A stretch of DNA of 64,000 nucleotides from Vreelandella lutescens (lineage in GTDB: Bacteria > Pseudomonadota > Gammaproteobacteria > Pseudomonadales > Halomonadaceae): positions 434,001 to 498,000 of the forward strand of contig NZ_BMHM01000003.1 of NCBI RefSeq assembly GCF_014640815.1. Direction: 5' to 3'. Position numbers and translations under genes: made by a program. Below are positions 25,989 to 35,082 of this stretch, one piece after another. Below the pieces are notes generated by a model, which worked only from the letters and a program-made list of their open reading frames with translations, did no database searches and was not told the DNA's origin. Every line of letters starts with the position of its first letter. Within the stretch, counting starts at the first letter, position 1.

Positions 25989-28933
25989 GGCCTTGGAAAG
26001 CGCTGGGCCTCTCGCCAGCGGTCAAACCAGCGTTTAGGTTGGAGTACACGCAGGGCCGGTTCGCTGTCGTTCAGCTCCACGCCGAGGCCCACGGCACCCA
26101 GCCGCGCATAGAGCGCGCCGTTGGCTTGGCCGTCCGCTAAGGTCACATCGGAAAGCAGTAGCAGCGGGCCGCCTGTGAGTGTGAGGTCATGCAGGCGTAT
26201 TTGCTCGCCGCTCACTGTGAGCAGGGCGTGACCGTTGATGTTATGCACGTTTAAAAGCCTGCCCAGCCAGTCTCTCTCCCGGGCACGGGCGAGAAATAGC
26301 CGTGCCAGCAGCCCAGTATCGCGCATGCCTAACCGTAGCTGGCTGGTGAGGTGTATCGGGTCGCCCCAGTTGAGTTGGGCTTCTTCCATGGTGAGCTGCA
26401 CCCACCAGCCTGCGTCCTGAGTACCGTCGTCGCTCCGGCGAAAGACGTTTTCCAGGCGTAGGTAGGAGTCATTGGCGACAAAGCGGCGCGTCTCGATATC
26501 GCCCTCGGTGAGCTGTAAATGCAGCGTCACATCTCCCCTCAGGCGCTGCTCCAGTAGCGCCATCTCCGTTTCGAAAGCGCGCAGCGTGATATCACCTTGG
26601 GCACGCAGCCCCTCTAGCAGCCATTCGCTAGTTAGGCTGGCGTTGCCGGAGAGTAGCTCAACCCCTGCATCTTCTGGCAGGTAGCGGTTGTAGCGGGCAA
26701 TGTCCGGCACCTCGGTAAGTGGCAGCGCAACGCGGGTAGTGAAGTGTTCGGGAGCAGGTGAGTCCAGCGCGTCACTAAAGCGGTCGGTTTGGGTGGTGAG
26801 CGCAAAGTGGCGGCCTTCCAGATGCGGGCGGTCATCATCTTGTCGCCGTAGGGCAAACTGCGGAATCCCTAGCGAAAGCTGTGCCTGCTCGGGGCTATCT
26901 AACTGGGCGGTCAGCTCGCCGCGCCCGGTGGCTAAGTAGTCGAGAAACGTCACCTCCAACTGGTTAGCATTGACCCGCAGCCGCGTAGGGGCTTGCAGCG
27001 TGTCATCAATAAACGCGCCTTGTAAAAAGAGCTGGCCGTTGCCGGAAAGCGATACGCCGTGAGCATCCGGTAAAAACGTGTTGAGAAACCCCAGCCGCTG
27101 CACGCTGCCCTCCAGCGTGAACTGCCCGCTTGGGGTGGCGTTTTGGCGCTGGAAACGGCCGTTGCGCAGCACCAGCGTGCTCTCCAGCGCTTCGCTGGGA
27201 TGTTGCGGGTCGGCCACCTGCCAGCTTAGCCGCGAGCCGCTGATGTCCAGTGCTGTGCCATCCAGCGCCGCTTGGTTGATGGCCAGCGCAAGCTGCATAT
27301 CGCTCACCAACGTGCCGCTCTGCTCGCTCAGTTGCCAGCCGGTGGTCAGCGCGTTGCCAGCCAAATAAAGCTCTCCGCTCAGTTGCTCGGTCGTAAAGCG
27401 TAGCTGCCCGTGGCTGGTGGCTGAGCCACTGTTTAACGTTAGCGGAGAAGGGCTGGGCAACACCGCTGCTAGGTAGGGTTGTAGCGCTTGGATATTGGGC
27501 AGCGTTGCTTCTTCCCAGCTCAGTTGCGCCGTGGCGATTTGTTGGGCCAGCTCGGGGTCAAGGGGGCTTTGTGCGGCCAACGTTAGCGCTGCGTCCGCCA
27601 GCAAGGTTCGCTCCTGATGGCGCAATGTGGCGTCTGTGAAGGCCAGCGTTGCCGCTACTTGCTCACTGGGGGAGAGCGTCGCGTTAAGTGTGCCGCTGCC
27701 TTGCGCGGTGAGTTCAAGCAGCTCTGCGCCTAGCGTGGGGGCTTGAACGGTTAGCGATGCTTCATAAGGACGCGCCTCCCGCAGCGTCGCGCTCGCGGCG
27801 ATACTCCCCTGGCCGGATAGCCGAATCCCTTGGCCATCAAAGGCCGATGCGAGATAGCGGTCGAGCATGTCCAGGCGCGTTACCTCGCCCGATAGCTGAA
27901 GTGAGGCGCTCGTGGGCAAGTCGAGCTGATCCAGCCGCTGGTTGGGGATGTGTGTAGAGAGTGCGAGCCGCGTGTTCGTGGCGTAGGGGTGCGTATCGGC
28001 TAGCGTGACGTCTTCCAGCTGAGTAGCGAAGCGCAGTTGCCCCTCTTCCACGGCGAGCCTCACGCGCCCCTGGCCCGTGGCGGTATGCGGCGGCGGTGTT
28101 TCATCCGCTACCAGCCAGCGGCGCGTGTTATCGGTACTTCTCAAGCGCTGCTCATCGATAGAGAGCGCAAGCCTTGGGGCCGCTAACGTGAGCTCGCTGC
28201 CCGGCTGTAGTTGGCCCTCAACAAGCGCTAGTTCACCTTCCAATACGCCGTTGCCTGTCAGGCTCAACCAGGGCAGCGCTTCTAGGTAGGGCATGAACAC
28301 ATCCCAAGCGTCGGCTTGAGCCGTGATGGCAAGCTGGGCGGTGAGGGCATTGAGCAGCGCCTCGGTTAACGCATCGTTACTTTGCTGGGTGGAAAGTGAG
28401 TCCAGCGATGCCGTACTGCGTAGCTGAATGTCCTGCACCAGCGTGGTTTGATCGCTTAAGCGGACAAGGCGACCTTGGGTAATATCCAAGCCTACATAGG
28501 GCACGCTGAGGGTTTCTTGGCTGAATTGGGTATCGGTTACCTGAAGTTGGCCCTCTGCCTCCAGCGCAATGTCCCCGACGGTGAAGCGGCGAATGCCGTT
28601 TGCCTCCAGTGCTTGAATGTGTAGCTCTCCGCGTAGCAGGGCGAGCAGCGATAGAGACAGCGTGGCTTGCCGGGCTTCGACAGTAATCGGTAGCGCATCG
28701 TCTTCTCGGGCTAAGTAGAGGTTGTCGACCTCCCAGCGCCCAGGGTGAAGGCTCTGGGCGTTAGACCAGCGAACGTCGACCCCTTCAATAGTAGAGATCC
28801 GTTGCGGTAACCATTGGCTGTTGAGTAGCCAGTAGCTGCCTAATACCCAAAATAGCGCCAGTGCCAGCATGCCCAACAGCACAGCGATAAGGGAACGAAA
28901 ACGTCGTGAAGTAGCGGGCGTGTCACTCGTCAT
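25985..28933 (-). CDS. Large membrane-anchored AsmA/TamB-like protein
   Basis: A 982-residue protein with a single N-terminal membrane helix (SLIAVLLGMLALALFWVLGSYWLL) and about 930 residues of repetitive beta-strand sequence exposed to the periplasm. Alternating short hydrophobic strands such as ALEANGIRRFTVGDIALEAEGQL, and many paragraphs of LSGNGQL or LSGEVTRL, resemble the AsmA/TamB/YdbH family of bridge-like proteins that carry phospholipids between membranes. I could not assign it to a named member, and no YnbE/YdbL partner is nearby. ATG 28933 is the only start. It converges on the TRIC gene with stop codons overlapping. Confidence 0.75.
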   Translation of the reverse strand: MTSDTPATSRRFRSLIAVLLGMLALALFWVLGSYWLLNSQWLPQRISTIEGVDVRWSNAQSLHPGRWEVDNLYLAREDDALPITVEARQATLSLSLLALLRGELHIQALEANGIRRFTVGDIALEAEGQLQVTDTQFSQETLSVPYVGLDITQGRLVRLSDQTTLVQDIQLRSTASLDSLSTQQSNDALTEALLNALTAQLAITAQADAWDVFMPYLEALPWLSLTGNGVLEGELALVEGQLQPGSELTLAAPRLALSIDEQRLRSTDNTRRWLVADETPPPHTATGQGRVRLAVEEGQLRFATQLEDVTLADTHPYATNTRLALSTHIPNQRLDQLDLPTSASLQLSGEVTRLDMLDRYLASAFDGQGIRLSGQGSIAASATLREARPYEASLTVQAPTLGAELLELTAQGSGTLNATLSPSEQVAATLAFTDATLRHQERTLLADAALTLAAQSPLDPELAQQIATAQLSWEEATLPNIQALQPYLAAVLPSPSPLTLNSGSATSHGQLRFTTEQLSGELYLAGNALTTGWQLSEQSGTLVSDMQLALAINQAALDGTALDISGSRLSWQVADPQHPSEALESTLVLRNGRFQRQNATPSGQFTLEGSVQRLGFLNTFLPDAHGVSLSGNGQLFLQGAFIDDTLQAPTRLRVNANQLEVTFLDYLATGRGELTAQLDSPEQAQLSLGIPQFALRRQDDDRPHLEGRHFALTTQTDRFSDALDSPAPEHFTTRVALPLTEVPDIARYNRYLPEDAGVELLSGNASLTSEWLLEGLRAQGDITLRAFETEMALLEQRLRGDVTLHLQLTEGDIETRRFVANDSYLRLENVFRRSDDGTQDAGWWVQLTMEEAQLNWGDPIHLTSQLRLGMRDTGLLARLFLARARERDWLGRLLNVHNINGHALLTVSGEQIRLHDLTLTGGPLLLLSDVTLADGQANGALYARLGAVGLGVELNDSEPALRVLQPKRWFDRWREAQRFPRP

Positions 28934-29040
28934 ACGGGCTTCCTAGCAGATGACTCCTGTTGGCGCGTGTTTTATGGCATTATGCGCGACGTGGAGCAGT
29001 TATGGGTTTTCGATTTCAACGCTAGGCAGGCAGCAAAGCC

Positions 29041-29748
29041 ATGTTCAAGGATTTTTACGCGCAGCGCGGGGAGTATGTAGTGATCTCCGCTGAGCAGGCC
29101 AGCCGCTTCGCTAAAGGTGTGGCCGGCGACTACAACCCAATTCACAATCCGGATGCGCGGCGTTTTTGCGTACCCGGCGACCTGCTATTTACGCTGGTGC
29201 TGGTGAAGTTCGGGCTGTCGCGACAAATGGAATTTCGCTTCACCAATATGGTGGGTGCTGATACACCGATTAAGTTTAGTGAAACCGCTAATGGCGACAT
29301 TCACGTCTGCGACGAAAGCGGCAAGTGTTACTTGCAGGTGGTGCGCAGCGGGGAGATGACCCGTGATGAAGCAGTGGTTGAAGGGTTTGCCCGCTGCTAC
29401 GTGGCATTTTCGGGTAAAAATTTTCCCCACTACCTCAAGCCGCTCATGGAGCAGCATGGGGTGATGTTCAATCCTAAGCGCCCGCTGGTGATCTACGACA
29501 GTATGGGTTTCTGCCTGGAGCGTTTAGACGGCTTTTCTCCCAACTTAGCGCTGACTCAATCCTCTTTGGAAGTTCAAGGCAAGCGCGCCGATGCGCTGTT
29601 GGAGTTCTCGATTGAGTCCGCCGGAGAAGCGGTGGGCGTAGGCTCTAAAAAGCTCGTGGTAAGCGGGCTGTGCGACTACGATGACGTTGAAATGGCCGCG
29701 ATTGTAGATGAGTTTTACCGCTTAAAAGCGGCCTACGAAGCGGCGTGA
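29041..29748 (+). CDS. DUF3581-family protein
   Basis: A 235-residue cytoplasmic protein. ISAEQASRFAKGVAGDYNPIHNPDARRFCVPGDLLFTLVLVKFGLS is the signature of DUF3581, a gammaproteobacterial family related to hot-dog-fold hydratases and thioesterases. The phrase DYNPIHxPDARRFCVPGD resembles the catalytic D-x-N-P-I-H of MaoC-type hydratases. A role in acyl-thioester chemistry is an inference. Single gene, ended by a strong hairpin. Confidence 0.85.
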   Translation: MFKDFYAQRGEYVVISAEQASRFAKGVAGDYNPIHNPDARRFCVPGDLLFTLVLVKFGLSRQMEFRFTNMVGADTPIKFSETANGDIHVCDESGKCYLQVVRSGEMTRDEAVVEGFARCYVAFSGKNFPHYLKPLMEQHGVMFNPKRPLVIYDSMGFCLERLDGFSPNLALTQSSLEVQGKRADALLEFSIESAGEAVGVGSKKLVVSGLCDYDDVEMAAIVDEFYRLKAAYEAA

Positions 29749-29758
29749 CGCCACGAGG

Positions 29759-29789
29759 CTTACATGGCCCACACCTGGGGCCATGTAAG
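29759..29789. terminator. Strong hairpin between convergent genes
   Basis: CTTACATGGCCC and GGGCCATGTAAG pair in a perfect 12-bp stem with a seven-base loop, lying between the DUF3581 gene and the antiporter gene. Flanking T-runs are weak; it probably serves both strands. Confidence 0.6.
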
Positions 29790-29797
29790 TCAGCACT

Positions 29798-31525
29798 TTA
29801 GGTGTCGTTTTCGCTGTGAGCGGCTATTTGTAACGCCACGGTAGTGACCCTTTCTCCTAATACTCCCTCGACGGTTAGCGTCATCCCATCTAATGCCAGC
29901 GTATCGCCGGCACTCAAAGGCACCGGCAGTTTGGCGCGCAGCAGTGCATCCAGCGTCAGTTCGTCATCCTCTGTTAGCTTAAAACCATACGAATGCGCTA
30001 AATCGCCCAGCGTTGTGCTTCCCTTTAGCCTGAGCGGCTGGTCTGAGAAGTCGCTACTGACCTTGTCAGGCGCATCGGAAAAAACGCAGTCTACAAAGGG
30101 GCGAGTCTCTGGTCGCAGGACGACAAACAAATGATCTCTGGGATGCAGTTCCGTGGAGCCTCTGGGCGGGATCACTTCGTTGCCCCGGGTAATCATGGCC
30201 ACTACCGTCGTATCAGGCAGCGCCATCTGGGATAGCCGCCGCCCAGCCGCACGGGGCTGCTCGCTTAGGGTGTACTCCACGATATCGGCATCGACCTCTT
30301 CCAGCGCGGTGATCTCCAAGCTAGCCGCCGGAAGCGCGGGCGGTTTTTCGGTGAGTTTTAGCTTGCGTGCCACAAAGGGCAGCGTCGTGCCTTGAATCGA
30401 GGCGGAAATCAGCACCACGAAAAACACCACATTGAAGATGAGCTCTGCCCCTTCAAGCCCAAACATGAGCGGGAAAATGGCCAGAATAATAGGGACTGAA
30501 CCGCGAAGGCCTACCCAAGAGACAAGACTGATCTCACGCGTGTTGAAGCCAAACAGCTTCATCACAGGAGCAACCGCCAGCGGACGGGCGACTAGAATCA
30601 GTACTGCTGCAATGACTAACCCTTCAAACCACACATCTAACAGTGACAGAGGATTGATCAGCAGGCCCAGCACAACGAACATGACAATCTGGCTTAGCCA
30701 TGCTAACCCGTCGTGAAATAGAAAGGTGCTGCGCTGAAAGGCAATGCGATGGTTACCGATAAACACCCCGGTTAAAAATATCGCTAGAAAGCCGCTGCCA
30801 CCTAAGTTTGCAGAAACTCCAAAAGAGAGGAAGCCACACGCGGCCACCAGCACGGGATAGAGGCCCGAGGCCACAAGGTGAATACGGTTGATGAGCTTCA
30901 CTGAAAGCCAACCGACGCTCAGACCCACTACCGCACCCACGCCCATTTGCATCACGAATAGCTCGAGTAACCCCATCCCTGGCTGCATGCCGTTAACGAG
31001 CACTTCCAGCAGGCCAACGGTGAGAAAAATCGCCATCGGGTCGTTAGAAGCGCTTTCGATCTCAAGGGTCGACTTCAAACGCTTGTTAATATGAATGCCC
31101 GCGTTACGTAGCAGCGAAAACACCGCGGCCGCATCGGTAGAGCCGACAATCGCCCCCAGCAATAGCCCTTCCAGCAGCGGCAGACCGAGAATGTAGGCAG
31201 CCGCGGTACCGGTAATGAGCGCCGTGACGAGTACCCCAAAAGTGGCCAACAGCGAAGCGGGTTTCCATACGGCGCGAATGGAGGCGGTAGGGGTTTGTAA
31301 GCCGCCGTCAAACAGAATAATCGCTAGTGCCAGCGTGCCTAGCGCATGGGCACCCTCTGGGTTATCAAAAGCAATGCCGCCAATGCCACTTTCACCGGCC
31401 AGCATGCCAATCACTAAAAACAGTACCAGCACTGGAAGACCAATACGGGCAGAGAGTTTGCTTGAAAGAATGCCTACCAGCAGCAGTACAGCGGCCAGCA
31501 GAATAAGCTTATCCACGGGAAACAT
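29798..31525 (-). CDS. cvrA: K+/H+ antiporter, CvrA/NhaP2 type
   Basis: A 575-residue CPA1-family antiporter of the inner membrane exchanging cytoplasmic potassium (and perhaps sodium) for protons, relevant to life in salt. Residues 1-385 contain the helices; LLLGAIVGSTDAAAVFSLLRN and LEIESASNDPMAIFLTVG hold the family's ion-binding aspartates. A TrkA-C (RCK-C) domain, DIVEYTLSEQPRAAGRRLSQMALP to HPRDHLFVVLRP, and a CorC/HlyC-type transporter-associated domain at the end (TLGDLAHSYGF, LPVPLSAGDTLALDGMTLTVEGV) follow. Length and order match E. coli CvrA. Regulation by nucleotide binding is likely. Confidence 0.9.
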   Translation of the reverse strand: MFPVDKLILLAAVLLLVGILSSKLSARIGLPVLVLFLVIGMLAGESGIGGIAFDNPEGAHALGTLALAIILFDGGLQTPTASIRAVWKPASLLATFGVLVTALITGTAAAYILGLPLLEGLLLGAIVGSTDAAAVFSLLRNAGIHINKRLKSTLEIESASNDPMAIFLTVGLLEVLVNGMQPGMGLLELFVMQMGVGAVVGLSVGWLSVKLINRIHLVASGLYPVLVAACGFLSFGVSANLGGSGFLAIFLTGVFIGNHRIAFQRSTFLFHDGLAWLSQIVMFVVLGLLINPLSLLDVWFEGLVIAAVLILVARPLAVAPVMKLFGFNTREISLVSWVGLRGSVPIILAIFPLMFGLEGAELIFNVVFFVVLISASIQGTTLPFVARKLKLTEKPPALPAASLEITALEEVDADIVEYTLSEQPRAAGRRLSQMALPDTTVVAMITRGNEVIPPRGSTELHPRDHLFVVLRPETRPFVDCVFSDAPDKVSSDFSDQPLRLKGSTTLGDLAHSYGFKLTEDDELTLDALLRAKLPVPLSAGDTLALDGMTLTVEGVLGERVTTVALQIAAHSENDT

Positions 31526-31606
31526 GCGTTGTCCTTACCATAAACCAACGTTGCCATCAGGCGGTCAGTGCCGCCGTCAGGGAGGGTATGATGTGAAGGT
31601 TGGCTG

Positions 31607-32041
31607 CTAAACAGCCAGCATGTGGGGTGAGGCGCGGGTGGGGGGTAAACGGCAGCGTTCTGCATGGCTAGCTTGCGCAGCCTGCCAAGGCCTGTTGCCT
31701 GTTAATCGTGTATCAGGAGCATCAACGGCCCAGGAGTGAACGGTAAATGGTTCGTCGCCCTGTATAAAGAAAGCCGGTAAAACAGAGGCGTCTGGGGAGG
31801 CAGTCGTTAACGGGTGGCGAATGCGTGGCAGTTCTGGCAGATAAGCGAAATGTCGTTGCTCGCCATGGCCGACCCACTGTACGCCTGTGGGCTCCGCACT
31901 TTTACCCACTAACGGGTGTTCAATGCCGGATGCGCCAAGACACAGGACAACTAAGCAGCAAAGTCCCATTAGCCGAGTAAACTGACTAATAGAGTACCTG
32001 GATGAGTGCTGGTGTTTGCTGTGTGAAGGGCTGGACGGCAT
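31607..32041 (-). CDS. Small single-span hypothetical protein
   Basis: A 144-residue protein I do not recognise. A basic, serine/histidine-rich N-terminus (SSPSHSKHQHSSRYS) is followed by one hydrophobic segment (LMGLCCLVVLCLGASG) that may be an uncleaved anchor or signal. The remainder is polar and proline-rich. AGGAAG lies five bases before ATG 32041, which supports that start over 32095 and supports the gene being real. It lies upstream of, and on the same strand as, the antiporter gene (82 bases) and may be in one transcript with it. Confidence 0.55.
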   Translation of the reverse strand: MPSSPSHSKHQHSSRYSISQFTRLMGLCCLVVLCLGASGIEHPLVGKSAEPTGVQWVGHGEQRHFAYLPELPRIRHPLTTASPDASVLPAFFIQGDEPFTVHSWAVDAPDTRLTGNRPWQAAQASHAERCRLPPTRASPHMLAV

Positions 32042-32167
32042 GGCATCTTCCTGATGAGAGTGACTATCATCCTTTTTTCTGCCTAAGAGCGTCAAGGGGG
32101 ATCAACAAGCACGGGTGTTATCAACGATGTAGCTGGGGTATTCTCAGGGGCTACTAACGAAAATAAA

Positions 32168-32187
32168 GCAAGACGCTAACGTCTTGC
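32168..32187. promoter_or_regulatory. 20-bp palindrome upstream of dctP
   Basis: GCAAGACG and CGTCTTGC flank CTAA: a perfect 8-base inverted repeat 25 bases before the dctP start. It could be a repressor operator for the TRAP genes or a hairpin close to the ribosome site. Confidence 0.45.
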
Positions 32188-32211
32188 CGCTGGGATCCTG
32201 AGAGGCTTTGC

Positions 32212-33198
32212 ATGAACCGAATGAAAACGCTGACGCTTGCCTGCGCAGCCGCCGCCCTGGCCGTTTCTTCCATGAGCGCACAGGCGCGTGATTTCCGTTT
32301 AGGGCTGATTACCCCCGCCCAGCATCTGTGGTCCACCGAAGCCGAAGCGTTTGCGCAAACACTCAATGAGCGCTCAGGCGGTGAGCATAGCGTCAGCGTG
32401 TTTCCTGCTCAGCAGTTAGGTAATGAAGCGCAGATGGTGCAGCAGCTACAAACCGGTGCGCTAGACATGGCCTTTCTGACCATTGCCGAAATCTCCAACC
32501 GCATTCCTGATTTTGGCGCGCTCTACGCCCCGTATCTGGTGGACGACGTCAATCACGCGGCGCGCCTGTTGCGCTCAGATGCAGCCGGTGAGCTACTCGA
32601 CTTGATGCCGGAAGGTGTGGGCCTTGTTGGGGTAGGTTACGGCATGGTGGGCATGCGCCAAGTATTGAGCCGCAGCCCCATTGAAATCGCTGAAGACCTG
32701 CAGGGCCAGCGGCTGCGTATTACGCCCTTCGAGCCGATCCGCGACTTCTACACCGCCACCGGCGCTGCCCCTGCGCCCATGCCTTTGTTGGAAGTGTACG
32801 ATGCCCTCGCCAATGGGCAGGTCGATGCCATTGACATGGATTTCGACTCGATTCTGATTTTGAAATTCTACGAGCAGGCGAACAATCTGCTGATCTCCAA
32901 CCATATGATGTTCCCGATGGTGGGGGTGGTGTCTGGGCGGGTATGGCGCGAGCTCTCTGAGGAGGACCGCGAGCTGATTGATACCGCCATGGCCGAACAC
33001 CTGGAAAATGTATTGACGGGTTTTGAGGAGATGGACGCTGCTCAGGAAGAAGAAATTCGCGGGCTGGATATCAATATTGTTGAAGCCGATGCCGAGTTTT
33101 TCTCTGATGCTATTGCTGAGTGGGAGAGCATTTGGGCAGCGAAAGCCCCCATGCTGGAAACCCTGCGCGCCGAGGCTGACCGCTTGCGCGAAGAGTAG
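32212..33198 (+). CDS. dctP: TRAP transporter substrate-binding protein
   Basis: A 328-residue periplasmic binding protein of the DctP family delivering a carboxylate-type solute to the membrane subunits. A signal peptide of about 25 residues ends at SAQA. The mature part shows RDFRLGLITPAQHLWSTEAEAFAQTLNERSGGEHSV, LGNEAQMVQQLQTGALDM, and the ligand-arginine region QGQRLRITPFEPIRDFYTATGAAPAPMPLLEVYDALANGQVDAID. GAGAGG lies before ATG. First gene of the dctPQM operon; the substrate is not determined. Confidence 0.93.
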   Translation: MNRMKTLTLACAAAALAVSSMSAQARDFRLGLITPAQHLWSTEAEAFAQTLNERSGGEHSVSVFPAQQLGNEAQMVQQLQTGALDMAFLTIAEISNRIPDFGALYAPYLVDDVNHAARLLRSDAAGELLDLMPEGVGLVGVGYGMVGMRQVLSRSPIEIAEDLQGQRLRITPFEPIRDFYTATGAAPAPMPLLEVYDALANGQVDAIDMDFDSILILKFYEQANNLLISNHMMFPMVGVVSGRVWRELSEEDRELIDTAMAEHLENVLTGFEEMDAAQEEEIRGLDINIVEADAEFFSDAIAEWESIWAAKAPMLETLRAEADRLREE

Positions 33199-33207
33199 TT
33201 TTTGATG

Positions 33208-33227
33208 ATGAGCAACCTGTTGCTCAT
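33208..33227 (+). promoter_or_regulatory. Intercistronic hairpin dctP-dctQ
   Basis: ATGAGCAA and TTGCTCAT around CCTG form an 8-bp stem ten bases after the dctP stop, without a T-run. It could protect the dctP end of the mRNA from 3' exonucleases and keep dctP more abundant than dctQM. Confidence 0.45.
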
Positions 33228-33259
33228 ACGTTAGTCGTTCATGAAGGCCCTTAATCATC

Positions 33260-33796
33260 ATGCTGCAACGCCTTTCTCATCGGCTTGCCCGCTGTGAAGA
33301 GATCACCGCCGCTGCCTTGGCAGCGGCGGTGACGTGTTTAATCCTCACTAATATCGCTTTTCGCGCGCTGGGCAGCCCGCTTTACTGGGTCAGTGAACTG
33401 GCGATTTACGCCATGATCTGGATGACGTTTTTGATTGCCGGGGCGGTGCTCAAGCGCCGCCAGGGCATCGCAGTGACGCTTTTGAGCGACCTACTACCAC
33501 CCACGGGGCGTCACTTGGTGGGCGTGATGGTGGATGCCATGGTGCTGCTGTTTGCGCTGCTGCTGGTATGGCTCTGCTGGCGCTGGTACCAGCCGCTGAC
33601 GCTTGCCCAAACCGGTTTCGACACACGGGCGTTTCAGGGGCAAACGTTTAATTTTATCTATGCGGAAAACACTTCCACGCTGGGGATTAAAAAGTTCTGG
33701 GCGTGGCTGATTGTGCCCTGGTTTGCGCTCTCGCTGAGCCTGCATGGCGTCGCCAATTTGCTGCAGTCGCTTAAGGCGCTTAGGGGGCAGTTATGA
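33260..33796 (+). CDS. dctQ: TRAP transporter small permease
   Basis: A 178-residue membrane subunit with four helices, among them the segment with LAAAVTCLILTNIAFRALGSPLYWVSELAIYAMIWMTFLIAGAVLKRRQGIAV, which holds the DctQ family signature (W-x-E-E/L-A...WxxFLxxxxxxRxxxHI). It complexes with DctM, and the binding protein docks on them. Codons 15-25 form an almost perfect DNA palindrome (see separate entry). Its stop overlaps the dctM start (ATGA). The ribosome site is poor, which fits low translation. Confidence 0.9.
   Translation: MLQRLSHRLARCEEITAAALAAAVTCLILTNIAFRALGSPLYWVSELAIYAMIWMTFLIAGAVLKRRQGIAVTLLSDLLPPTGRHLVGVMVDAMVLLFALLLVWLCWRWYQPLTLAQTGFDTRAFQGQTFNFIYAENTSTLGIKKFWAWLIVPWFALSLSLHGVANLLQSLKALRGQL
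33303..33332 (+). promoter_or_regulatory. 14-bp perfect hairpin inside dctQ
   Basis: TCACCGCCGCTGCC and GGCAGCGGCGGTGA separated by TT make a perfect 14-bp, GC-rich stem inside the coding sequence, about 45 bases after the dctQ start codon. Confidence 0.6.
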
Positions 33797-35058
33797 CCGT
33801 TGTGGTGTTCTTGCTGCTTCTGCTGGGGGCGGTGCCCATTGCGCTGGTGCTAGCACTTACGGCGATGTGGTACATCCAGGCTTCTGGTAATACGGTGCTG
33901 TTTGATTCTTACCCGCAGCAGCTGTTCAGCGCTATTGAAAGCTATGGGCTGTTGGCGATTCCGCTGTTCATGCTGGCAGGTGAGTTGATGAACGAGGGCG
34001 GGCTTACCAAACGCTTGATTGCTCTTGCGCGCATTCTGGTGGGCGGATTTCGCGGTGGCTTGGCTTATATCAACTTAGTCGCCAATATGATGATGGCGGC
34101 GATTATTGGCTCGGCGGCCTCACAAATCGCCATTATGTCCCGTGCCATGGTGCCTGCCATGGAGGAGGAGGGGTACGACACGCCTTACAGTGCGGCGATT
34201 ACCGCTGCTGGCGGGCTGTTATCGCCTATTATTCCGCCCTCTATGCTGTTCGTACTGTTTGGGGTAATGGCCCAAGTACCCATTGCGGAGATGTTTATCG
34301 CTGGGCTACTGCCGGGGCTGTTGCTGGGGGCGAGCTTTTTCGTGGTCATCGCCCTGGTGGGGCTGGTGCAGCAATACCCGAAAGGGGAGTGGCCCAGCCG
34401 TCAACAGGCGCTGCACGATGCGCTATGGGGCATGCCTGCGCTGCTGATTCCAGTGATTATCATTGGCGGTATTTTGCTGGGTATTGCGACGCCCACAGAG
34501 TCGGCGGCGCTGGCCTCGCTGGCGGCGCTGTTAATGGGGCGCTTTGTGTACGGCGATCTGCGTTTTCAACAGCTACCCCAAGTGCTTACCCGCACGGCGA
34601 TTAATGCCGGGCTAGTGATTATGCTGATTGCAGCGGCAGGCGTCTTTGGCTGGGTAGTGATTTATGAGCAGTTACCGCAAATGGCCGCTGCGTGGATTGC
34701 CGAGCTCACCAGCGACCCTTTTGTATTCTTACTGCTGGTGATTGGAGCACTACTGCTGGTAGGTATGGTGATAGATGGCATTGCCGCACTGATTTTGGTG
34801 GTGCCTATTTTAATGCCGATTGCCCAAAGCCAGTTTGCGATTAGCCCTTACCAGTTTGGCGTGGTGGTCTGCTTAACCCTGGTGATGGGGTTACTCACCC
34901 CGCCAGTAGGCGCGGGGCTGTTTATCGCTTCCTCCATGACCGGCGCGCCGCCGCTAAAAATCTTCCGAGCGCTGCTGCCCTTTTTGCTAGCCACGTTGGT
35001 GACTCTGGTGCTGCTGGCATGGCTGCCATGGTTAACTAACGGTCTTATTCAGCGCTGA
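33793..35058 (+). CDS. dctM: TRAP transporter large permease
   Basis: A 421-residue membrane subunit with about 12 helices that forms the sodium-dependent transport path. Typical parts are LFSAIESYGLLAIPLFMLAGELMNEGGLTKRLI, NLVANMMMAAIIGSAASQIAIMSRAMVPAMEEEGY, ITAAGGLLSPIIPPSMLFVLFGV and GIATPTESAALASLAALLMG. These carry the sodium and substrate-site residues of the DctM family. It overlaps dctQ by four bases. It ends near a GC-rich palindrome shared with the next convergent gene. Confidence 0.94.
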   Translation: MTVVVFLLLLLGAVPIALVLALTAMWYIQASGNTVLFDSYPQQLFSAIESYGLLAIPLFMLAGELMNEGGLTKRLIALARILVGGFRGGLAYINLVANMMMAAIIGSAASQIAIMSRAMVPAMEEEGYDTPYSAAITAAGGLLSPIIPPSMLFVLFGVMAQVPIAEMFIAGLLPGLLLGASFFVVIALVGLVQQYPKGEWPSRQQALHDALWGMPALLIPVIIIGGILLGIATPTESAALASLAALLMGRFVYGDLRFQQLPQVLTRTAINAGLVIMLIAAAGVFGWVVIYEQLPQMAAAWIAELTSDPFVFLLLVIGALLLVGMVIDGIAALILVVPILMPIAQSQFAISPYQFGVVVCLTLVMGLLTPPVGAGLFIASSMTGAPPLKIFRALLPFLLATLVTLVLLAWLPWLTNGLIQR

Positions 35059-35082
35059 AGACAGCTCTGAATAACGATGCCC

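Noticed and set aside
32593-33261. 222-codon minus-strand frame across dctP and the intercistronic gap
   Set aside because: Antisense to a complete binding-protein gene and without homologous features.
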